From Aliagarivorans taiwanensis DSM 22990 (lineage in GTDB: Bacteria > Pseudomonadota > Gammaproteobacteria > Enterobacterales > Celerinatantimonadaceae), in the NCBI RefSeq assembly GCF_000429505.1, contig NZ_AUBZ01000005.1, positions 99,129 through 163,128 on the forward strand: a DNA stretch of 64,000 nt, written 5' to 3'. Shown here in pieces: positions 58,265 to 64,000 of this stretch. Made by a program: the position numbers and the translations under genes. Position 1 is the first letter of the stretch; each line of letters opens with the position of its first letter. The notes under the pieces are model-generated. The model searched no databases and was not told where the DNA came from. It worked only from the letters and a program-made list of their open reading frames with translations.

Positions 58265-59563
58265 ATGGAAGTACTGAGTGGACAACCCGGCGCGGCGCGC
58301 TATAGCGAAGAACAGCACAAACGCCATAGGGACCTGCGCAGCCCCTGGCAACGCGACCGAGCGCGGGTCCTCCACTCAGCGGCCTTCCGCCGCTTGCAGA
58401 ACAAAACTCAGGTATTGGGTGTCGGTGATAACGACTTTTACCGCACCCGTCTCACCCACTCTTTGGAAGTGGCACAAATCGGCACTGGCATCGTCTCCCA
58501 GCTGCGCGCCAGCCAGCCCGATCAGCAGCCGCTGTTGCCCAGCCAGAACTTAATCGAAGCACTGTGCCTGGCCCACGACATTGGCCACCCGCCGTTCGGC
58601 CACGGCGGCGAAGTCGCACTCAACTACATGATGCGCGAGCATGGCGGCTTTGAAGGCAATGCGCAAACCTTGCGTATTCTCACCAAGCTGGAGCCCTACA
58701 CCCGCAACTTTGGCATGAACCTGTGTCGCCGCAGTTTACTGGGGGTCATGAAGTATCCCTGCCTGATCAGCGAGCTGGAACGGGAGCCCAAGCCGAAACC
58801 GGCCGAGAACTTCCGCCAGCTTAAAGTGGGCGAATGGAGCCCCGCCAAGGGCATCTACGATGATGACCTCGCCGTCTATCAATGGATACTCGCCCCCTTA
58901 TCCGAGTCCGATCGCGCATTGTTTACCTCTCACGAGCTACGCCAAACCGGTCAGCACCGCCGCAGCCGTTTCAAGTCCTTAGATTGCTCAATCATGGAGC
59001 TGGCCGATGATATCGCCTACGGCGTACACGATTTGGAAGATGCGGTAGTGCTAGGGATCGTCCACCAAAGCGACTGGCAGTTAATGGTTGCCGAGCCGAT
59101 GAGTAAGATCTCAGACTGTTGGCTGGCCGAAGAGATCGCCTCACTGGGTGAGCTGCTGTTTAGTGACCACCACTATGAGCAGAAAGAAGCCATCGGCTGC
59201 CTGGTGAATGCCTTTATCACCGCCATCGGCTTGGAGCGACAAGGCTGCTTCGACGAGCCATTGCTCGACTGGCAAGCCTGCCTGGCCCCACCCATGGCGC
59301 AAGCGCTGGACATTCTCAAGCGCTTTGTTCTGAACTACGTCATCCAAACTCCACAGATAGAGATTGTGCGCTTTAAAGGTCAGCAGATCGTGATGGAGCT
59401 CTACCAAGCTTTTGCCAGCGACCCCGAGCGACTACTGCCGCTGAATACCCGTAGCCGTTGGAAAATCGCCGCCGAGAGCAACTGTCAATCACGCGTTATC
59501 AGTGACTACATCGCAGGTATGACCGACGACTACGCCCAGCGGCTCTATCAAAAGATGTTCTAG
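58265..59563 (+). CDS. dgt: Deoxyguanosine triphosphate triphosphohydrolase, anti-phage type
   Basis: HD-domain dNTPase that hydrolyses dGTP to deoxyguanosine and tripolyphosphate. Metal ligands are visible: H65 in [14 protein letters not shown]104/D105 in [17 protein letters not shown]108 and H113, plus the downstream Asp in [15 protein letters not shown]. Its 432 residues are shorter than E. coli Dgt (505). It corresponds to the family that gives phage defence by depleting dGTP, shown for E. coli and Shewanella proteins in the literature. Here it lies 11 bases after alaA, a housekeeping position, so the defence role is inference. Confidence 0.88.
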   Translation: MEVLSGQPGAARYSEEQHKRHRDLRSPWQRDRARVLHSAAFRRLQNKTQVLGVGDNDFYRTRLTHSLEVAQIGTGIVSQLRASQPDQQPLLPSQNLIEALCLAHDIGHPPFGHGGEVALNYMMREHGGFEGNAQTLRILTKLEPYTRNFGMNLCRRSLLGVMKYPCLISELEREPKPKPAENFRQLKVGEWSPAKGIYDDDLAVYQWILAPLSESDRALFTSHELRQTGQHRRSRFKSLDCSIMELADDIAYGVHDLEDAVVLGIVHQSDWQLMVAEPMSKISDCWLAEEIASLGELLFSDHHYEQKEAIGCLVNAFITAIGLERQGCFDEPLLDWQACLAPPMAQALDILKRFVLNYVIQTPQIEIVRFKGQQIVMELYQAFASDPERLLPLNTRSRWKIAAESNCQSRVISDYIAGMTDDYAQRLYQKMF

Positions 59564-59639
59564 GGCTTTTGCTGCACGTTTAGTCAGCATGTGAAGTCCT
59601 GCACACTTCCCCGCTTAGCCAGCGATTTATTGTTAGGCT

Positions 59640-59680
59640 TTGATAAGTATCAAGTTGTAATCCGTAACGCCTTCTACAGT
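59640..59680 (+). promoter_or_regulatory. FNR/EtrA-type box and -10 of the CBS gene
   Basis: TTGATAAGTATCAA (59640-59653) is a perfect FNR site (TTGAT-N4-ATCAA). A -10 TACAGT (59675-59680, 4 of 6) lies with its centre 31 bases further, so the predicted start near 59687 puts the FNR centre at about -41.5, the class II activator position. The ATG is 26 bases later. Confidence 0.65.
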
Positions 59681-59713
59681 TAAAGTGTAACCGTTGCTTG
59701 TGAGGGACCTTCT

Positions 59714-60151
59714 ATGATTACCGTTGCGGATATTATGACCAGTAATCCCCATACCGCCCGCCCCGACAGCTCACTCGCCGAGGCGAGGCAGTTGCTGCGT
59801 AGCCACGGTTTTCGTCACCTGCCGGTTACCGACGAGCAGGGTCAGCTGCTCGGCATCGTCTCTGAGCGAAACCTGCTCGCAGCTCAGGAATCGAGCCAAA
59901 CCAAAATGTCCCACGAACAGCGCACCGAGCAAGAGCTGAGTATCGACCTTCGTCAGCTGATGGTGGAGAAGGTCTACACTGTCTCTCCGCAAGCCTCAGT
60001 GGAAGATGCAGCCCGCTACCTGGAAGAGCATAAGATTGGCTGCCTACCCGTACTTGAGGACCGACAATTGGTAGGGATCATCACCGATACCGACTTTGTT
60101 GGCGTGGCAATCACCTTGCTCGAGTTGATGCGCGAGCAAGAACCCCTCTAG
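59714..60151 (+). CDS. Two-CBS-domain protein
   Basis: A 145-residue protein made of a tandem CBS pair (about 1-60 and 80-140), with TSNPHTARPDSSLAEARQLL, FRHLPVTDEQGQLLGIVSERNLL and its second-domain counterpart CLPVLEDRQLVGIITDTDFV. Such stand-alone CBS pairs bind adenine nucleotides and regulate partners; the partner is unknown. An FNR-type promoter lies upstream, suggesting higher expression when oxygen is low. There is a 150-base gap to dgt. Confidence 0.9.
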   Translation: MITVADIMTSNPHTARPDSSLAEARQLLRSHGFRHLPVTDEQGQLLGIVSERNLLAAQESSQTKMSHEQRTEQELSIDLRQLMVEKVYTVSPQASVEDAARYLEEHKIGCLPVLEDRQLVGIITDTDFVGVAITLLELMREQEPL

Positions 60152-60274
60152 CTAAATAGAGTAAATGCACATAAAAGATCCTGTAATTATTGGATCAGTT
60201 GTTAGCTAAAAAAGCAGCGTAAAGCCGCCTTTTTCTCCACTCTCGTGTAAATTTGTAACAATTACCGCTTGATA

Positions 60275-60290
60275 TGTGACTGACATCACA
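60275..60290. promoter_or_regulatory. Perfect CRP site
   Basis: TGTGACTGACATCACA matches the CRP half sites TGTGA and TCACA exactly with a 6-base spacer. No -10 lies at the class II or class I distance on the plus strand: TAGAAT at 60306-60311 is 26 bases from its centre, about half a helical turn off the class II spacing. The nearest downstream gene feature is the terminator at 60416. Confidence 0.65.
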
Positions 60291-60317
60291 TTAAACTTAC
60301 AGCCGTAGAATCAATGG

Positions 60318-60444
60318 TGACATTGCACTGTAACCGATTTTTCAGGGTTCGCTAATCGCCCTTGCTGTACTTGCCCTTTGTGACAGTATGTATTAGTCAT
60401 TCCTTATGTCTTTTTAATCCAGCCGTTTTGGTTGGATTTTTTTT
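60318..60444 (+). ncRNA. Candidate small RNA (weak)
   Basis: If transcription starts near 60318 (seven bases after the TAGAAT hexamer), it would give a transcript of about 127 bases ending in the rho-independent terminator, with no open frame of note. The CRP site upstream and the terminator with no gene to serve are the only evidence; no known sRNA family was recognised. The start is a guess. Confidence 0.25.
60416..60444 (+). terminator. Rho-independent terminator
   Basis: AATCCAGCC pairs with GGTTGGATT (9 bp, one G-T pair) around a 5-base loop and runs into eight Ts. It works on the plus strand only, since the minus side has no T run. It lies 265 bases after the CBS gene stop, too far to be its obvious terminator. 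Confidence 0.85.
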
Positions 60445-60455
60445 GCCTGAAATTT

Positions 60456-60615
60456 ATACCAATCCATATAGGTAAGTGATCAGAGATTGCGCAGGGAAAA
60501 TCATTGAGGACGAGGAAGCGCTTGCCGTAACTAGTGGGCTAATTACAAAAGCGTTGACGCTGTGATCAATGATTTTAACTAGCAAGAATGAGCAGTTACC
60601 TATATGGATTGGTAT
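60456..60615. repeat. 160-bp MITE-like element with 20-bp terminal inverted repeats
   Basis: ATACCAATCCATATAGGTAA (60456-60475) is the exact reverse complement of 60596-60615. A second perfect inverted pair, AAAATCATTGA (60497-60507) and TCAATGATTTT (60566-60576), lies inside, and GTGATCA occurs in both arms. No CDS is present, so it cannot move itself. Clear target-site duplications were not seen. It separates the terminator from the DMT gene. Confidence 0.75.
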
Positions 60616-60707
60616 TAACCCGGTCGATCGAGATTACAGCCTGTCATTGGCCGCAACGCTGTGCTAACGTCGCCCCATTCGCAGTAAGCCCAGTTTTCCA
60701 CAGTACT

Positions 60708-61613
60708 ATGTATCAGTTAATCCAGCAGATTATCCCACGCGGCGCTCAATTTATGCTGCTCTCTTCCTTAGGTTTTGCGCTGATGGCGGCCTGCGTCAAG
60801 CTGCTTAGCAGCCAAGGCATCCCAGTGTTTGAGATCGTCGCCGCGCGTGCGCTGGTGTCACTGGTTCTCAGTTATGCCGATGTGCGGCGCAAACGTATCT
60901 CGGTGTTTGGTCACAACCATCTGCTACTGTTCGCCCGTGGCGCAGTCGGCACCTTAGCGTTAATCTGCGTGTATTACGCGGTAACCGTGCTACCGCTGGC
61001 GGAAGCCACTATCTTGCAATACCTCCACCCGGTGTTTACCGCTCTGCTCGCGTTGCTGTTTCTTAAAGAACGGGTACACCTGTCAACCCTGCTTTGCGTA
61101 GCGTTCTCACTGGCAGGTTTGTATGTGATGGTGGGCCCATCGCTATCCAGTGATTACGTCAGCGAGCTCCCCCTACTTGGGGTTGGACTGGCGGTACTAG
61201 GCGCCTTTGGTAGCGCGGTGGCCTATGTGATTGTGCGCCAGTTAAGTAACCGAGAAGACGCCTCGGTGATTATCTTCTACTTCCCGCTAGTTGCTTTGCC
61301 AGTATCGCTACTGCTGATGGGCAAAGACGCCACGCTGCCAACGCTGTCGCAAGTGGTACTGCTGATTATGGTGGGTATCTTCACCCAAATCGGGCAGATC
61401 GGTCTGACCAAGGCGATGCAAACCTTAACGGCCGCCAAGGCAACTGCCTTTGGCTACATCCAGATCGTGTTCTCGATTGTATTGGGCATTGTGTTGTTTG
61501 CCGAAGCGCCAGCCGCCAGCACCTATGCGGGCGGAGCATTGATTGTTTTGGGGGCTATGGCTAACCTTTTTGGCAGCACACTTAGCACCAAGATGCGCGC
61601 GAGCAAACGCTAG
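60708..61613 (+). CDS. DMT/EamA-family permease
   Basis: Ten-helix transporter of the drug/metabolite superfamily with two EamA repeats (about 13-140 and 155-290). It carries RGAVGTLALICVYYAVTVLP and the domain-end motif EATILQYLHPVFTALLALLFLKER in part. Substrate unknown. The frame opens at 60588, inside the inverted-repeat element; I start at the ATG at 60708 (301 residues), where the protein begins just before the first membrane helix. No strong ribosome site is seen. Confidence 0.85.
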   Translation: MYQLIQQIIPRGAQFMLLSSLGFALMAACVKLLSSQGIPVFEIVAARALVSLVLSYADVRRKRISVFGHNHLLLFARGAVGTLALICVYYAVTVLPLAEATILQYLHPVFTALLALLFLKERVHLSTLLCVAFSLAGLYVMVGPSLSSDYVSELPLLGVGLAVLGAFGSAVAYVIVRQLSNREDASVIIFYFPLVALPVSLLLMGKDATLPTLSQVVLLIMVGIFTQIGQIGLTKAMQTLTAAKATAFGYIQIVFSIVLGIVLFAEAPAASTYAGGALIVLGAMANLFGSTLSTKMRASKR

Positions 61614-61652
61614 CAGCGCTAAACCGAGTGCCAACCGGCAGAGCTATCCATC

Positions 61653-62231
61653 ATGAACTACCTCGCCCACCTGCATATCGCCGCCCATACCCGCACCTCC
61701 TTGGTGGGGGCGTTTATGGGGGATTTTGTGAAAGGCCGGGCCTGGCAGCAGCTACCCGCGGAACTCGCGCAAGGCGTCCGCTTGCACCGCCATGTAGATA
61801 GCTGGATTGACCAGCGCTACCTCGACGCCCAACTGCCGCAGCTTTTTCCTGCACCGCTTAGGCGCTTTAGCACCATCGCACTCGATATCTACCTCGATTA
61901 TCTGCTGTGCGCCCACTGACCACGTTTTCATCCGCAAGCGCTCAACGCCTTTATCGACCAAAGCTATGCGCAGCTAGCCAGCGCGACGCTTGAAGGGCGA
62001 GCCCTATATGTGCGAGATGCTCTAGTGGCAGGTGATTGGCTCGGCTACTACCGGACCCAAGCCAATATGGAATCGGTACTGCGCGGCGTCAGCAGCAGAA
62101 TGCGCAGAGGCTTTGATGCCGCGGGCATGTACCAAGCTCTCGTCGACCAACATGCGCAAATTGAGAGGTTTTTCACCCATCACTACCCCCTGTTGCTGCA
62201 AGATTGTCGACAATATCTCGACGGCGAGTAA
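61653..62231 (+). pseudogene. acpH: Acyl carrier protein phosphodiesterase, interrupted by one in-frame TGA
   Basis: AcpH removes the phosphopantetheine arm from acyl carrier protein. The frame from the ATG at 61653 reads MNYLAHLHIAAHTRTSLVGAF ... HRHVDSWID ... LDIYLDYLLCAH, then TGA at 61917-61919 (codon 89), and continues in the same frame to TAA at 62229-62231 with WLGYYRTQANMESVLRGVSSRM and FFTHHYPLLLQ. The total of 192 codons equals the family length (E. coli 193), and codon 89 is W in E. coli AcpH (SRHWSQ), so a single TGG-to-TGA change is the simplest explanation. There is no frameshift. Confidence 0.85.
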
Positions 62232-62237
62232 CACAAC

Positions 62238-62263
62238 AAAGGCAGCCACGAGGGCTGCCTTTT
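62238..62263. terminator. Terminator between convergent acpH and aceA
   Basis: AAAGGCAGCC and GGCTGCCTTT form a perfect 10-bp stem with a 5-base loop. The plus strand continues TTCTTT and the minus strand TTTGTTG, so it may serve both genes, the plus side better. Confidence 0.8.
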
Positions 62264-62293
62264 CTTTACTCCGCTACGAGCCGATTAAGCTTA

Positions 62294-63601
62294 TCAGAAC
62301 TGCTCTTCTTCGGTAGAGCCGGTCAATGCCGTCACTGAAGACTCGCCGCCTTGAATCACATTGGTGACTTGGTCGAAGTAGCCGGTGCCCACTTCTTGTT
62401 GGTGAGCCACAAAGGTGTAGCCACGCTCTGCTGCGGCAAACTCCTTCTCTTGGACCATCTCAACATAGTGGCGCATGCCTTCGCCTTGCGCGTAGTTGTG
62501 GGCCAAGTCGAACATGTTGTACCACATATTGTGAATACCGGCCAAGGTGATGAACTGGTACTTGTAGCCCATATCGCTCAAGGCCTGCTGGAAGCGGGCG
62601 ATGGTTTCATCATCAAGGTTTTTACGCCAGTTGAACGATGGCGAGCAGTTGTAGGCCAGCAGCTGATTCGGGAACTTAGCGTGGATGGCATCAGCGAATT
62701 TACGCGCCTCTTCCAAACATGGTGTGGCGGTTTCACACCAAATCAGGTCAGCATACTCTGCATAGGCCAGTCCGCGGCTGATCGCTTGGTCGATGCCAGG
62801 TGTCACACGGTAGAAGCCTTCCGAGGTACGCTCGCCGGTGATGAACTCTGCGTCATAGGGGTCAACGTCGGAGGTCAACAAGTCAGCCGCGTTGGCGTCG
62901 GTACGGGCGATTACCAAGGTAGGTACATCGGCAACGTCAGCAGCGAAGCGGGCTGCAATCAGCTTTTGTACGGCTTCCTGAGTTGGTACTAATACCTTAC
63001 CCCCCATATGACCGCATTTTTTCACTGACGCAAGCTGATCTTCAAAGTGCACTCCGGCGGCGCCAGCTTTAATCATCGACTTCATCAGCTCGAACGCGTT
63101 CAGCACCCCGCCAAACCCGGCCTCTGCATCAGCCACAATGGGGAGGTAGTAGTCGATACCGCCATTGGCAGGCGACAGACCATTTGCCCACTGGATCTGA
63201 TCGGCGCGTTGGAAGGAGTTGTTGATACGCTCAACCACCTTCGGTACCGAGTCTACCGGGTAGAGGCTTTGGTCAGGATACATGCTTGACGCACTGTTGT
63301 TGTCGGCGGCGACCTGCCAGCCTGAGAGGTAGATGGCTTCGATACCCGCTTTGGCTTGTTGCACTGCCTGACCGCCAGTTAGCGCGCCCAAACAGTTAAC
63401 ATAGCCCTTCTTCGCTTGGCCATTGACCAGTGACCAGAGTTTCTCCGCGCCACGACGAGCAACGGTGTTTTCGGGAACGACGGAGCCGCGCAGCTTAACG
63501 ACTTCTTCTGCAGAATATGTACGTTTTACCCCTTTCCAACGTGGGTTTTCTGCCCAATCTTTTTCCAACTCAGCAATTTGTTGCTCTCTTGATACTGTCA
63601 T
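62294..63601 (-). CDS. aceA: Isocitrate lyase
   Basis: Glyoxylate-shunt enzyme that splits isocitrate into succinate and glyoxylate, needed for growth on acetate and fatty acids. The signature KKCGHMGG with the catalytic cysteine, [13 protein letters not shown] block [15 protein letters not shown] and [15 protein letters not shown] are present. I use the ATG at 63601 (435 residues, E. coli 434; GAGGGA upstream) rather than the frame opening at 63640. Only 71 bases separate its start from the left end of an IS3-type element, so its usual upstream partner aceB or its promoter may be displaced. Confidence 0.97.
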   Translation of the reverse strand: MTVSREQQIAELEKDWAENPRWKGVKRTYSAEEVVKLRGSVVPENTVARRGAEKLWSLVNGQAKKGYVNCLGALTGGQAVQQAKAGIEAIYLSGWQVAADNNSASSMYPDQSLYPVDSVPKVVERINNSFQRADQIQWANGLSPANGGIDYYLPIVADAEAGFGGVLNAFELMKSMIKAGAAGVHFEDQLASVKKCGHMGGKVLVPTQEAVQKLIAARFAADVADVPTLVIARTDANAADLLTSDVDPYDAEFITGERTSEGFYRVTPGIDQAISRGLAYAEYADLIWCETATPCLEEARKFADAIHAKFPNQLLAYNCSPSFNWRKNLDDETIARFQQALSDMGYKYQFITLAGIHNMWYNMFDLAHNYAQGEGMRHYVEMVQEKEFAAAERGYTFVAHQQEVGTGYFDQVTNVIQGGESSVTALTGSTEEEQF

Positions 63602-63672
63602 GTTCCATCCCTCGTATTCTGGTGTGGCTTCGGTCAGCAAAACTCTGCTGTCCTAAGCCGCTTTAATTACCT

Positions 63673-64000
<328 letters not shown>

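Larger units (their letters stand above)
60152..60707. other. 556-base non-coding interval with regulatory and repeat elements
   Basis: No credible CDS lies here. From left to right it holds a weak hairpin (about 60210-60233), a perfect CRP site (60275-60290), a possible small RNA ending in a strong plus-strand terminator (60416-60444), and a 160-bp element with terminal inverted repeats (60456-60615). The last 90 bases carry the leader of the DMT permease gene. Items are annotated separately. Confidence 0.8.

Noticed and set aside
60588..60707. Upstream extension of the DMT permease from the ATG at 60588
   Set aside because: The first codons fall inside the inverted-repeat element, and the extra 40 residues are unlike the family, which starts just before its first membrane helix.
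61917..61919. TGA in acpH as a selenocysteine codon
   Set aside because: AcpH has no selenoprotein relatives, the aligned residue is Trp and not Cys, and no selenocysteine-insertion hairpin is apparent just downstream.

Overview
The window is a stretch of chromosome from a polarly flagellated gammaproteobacterium of the Alteromonadales/Shewanella-Vibrio type. This assignment rests on gene order and protein similarity recalled from those groups, not on a search; I do not name a genus. Positions 1-48.9 kb are read almost entirely on the minus strand, 49-62.2 kb mostly on the plus strand, and an IS3-family element begins at the right edge.

Region by region (minus strand unless stated): sulfate activation genes cysN (cut by the window edge) and cysD; wecA, a lipid-linked sugar transferase; an RssB-like response regulator; mlaA; the complete cytochrome c maturation set ccmABCDEFGHI (5.1-12.1 kb); and the chemotaxis block cheY-cheZ-cheA-cheB-parC-parP-cheW-DUF2802 (12.3-19.7 kb). 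Next comes the flagellar regulator and export block fliA, flhG, flhF, flhA, flhB, fliR, Q, P, O, N, M, L, K, J, I, H, G, F, E (19.8-38.7 kb). Two c-di-GMP-type EAL proteins lie immediately upstream of fliE. They are followed by an aroA-hisC-serC biosynthesis cluster and gyrA. The plus-strand part holds ubiG, a HAD phosphatase, nrdAB with the ferredoxin yfaE, two uncharacterised genes, metR (minus), alaA, a dGTPase, a CBS-domain protein, a long non-coding interval, a DMT permease and an acpH pseudogene. It ends with aceA (minus) and the IS element.

How the genes work together: the 12.3-38.7 kb block encodes the basal body MS ring, C ring, export apparatus, hook-length control, the flagellar sigma factor, the polar placement and number pair FlhF/FlhG, and the chemoreceptor signalling core with its ParC/ParP polar-localisation partners. 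Three sigma-54 promoter matches (before fliE, fliK and flhA) divide it into transcription units. nrdAB-yfaE makes dNTPs behind a promoter carrying a DnaA box and a NrdR box pair, and a dGTPase of a type linked to phage defence lies about 4 kb away.

Most of the window is conserved core genome. The parts most worth a second look are: the acpH gene with one in-frame TGA exactly where a tryptophan is expected; a 160-bp element with perfect 20-bp terminal inverted repeats; a CRP-site-to-terminator interval that could encode a small RNA; the triplicated acidic motif in the CheA linker; two 15-bp tandem arrays in fliK; the regulatory architecture before nrdA and before the CBS gene; and an IS inserted 71 bp upstream of aceA. 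I found no tRNA, rRNA, CRISPR array or recognisable prophage.
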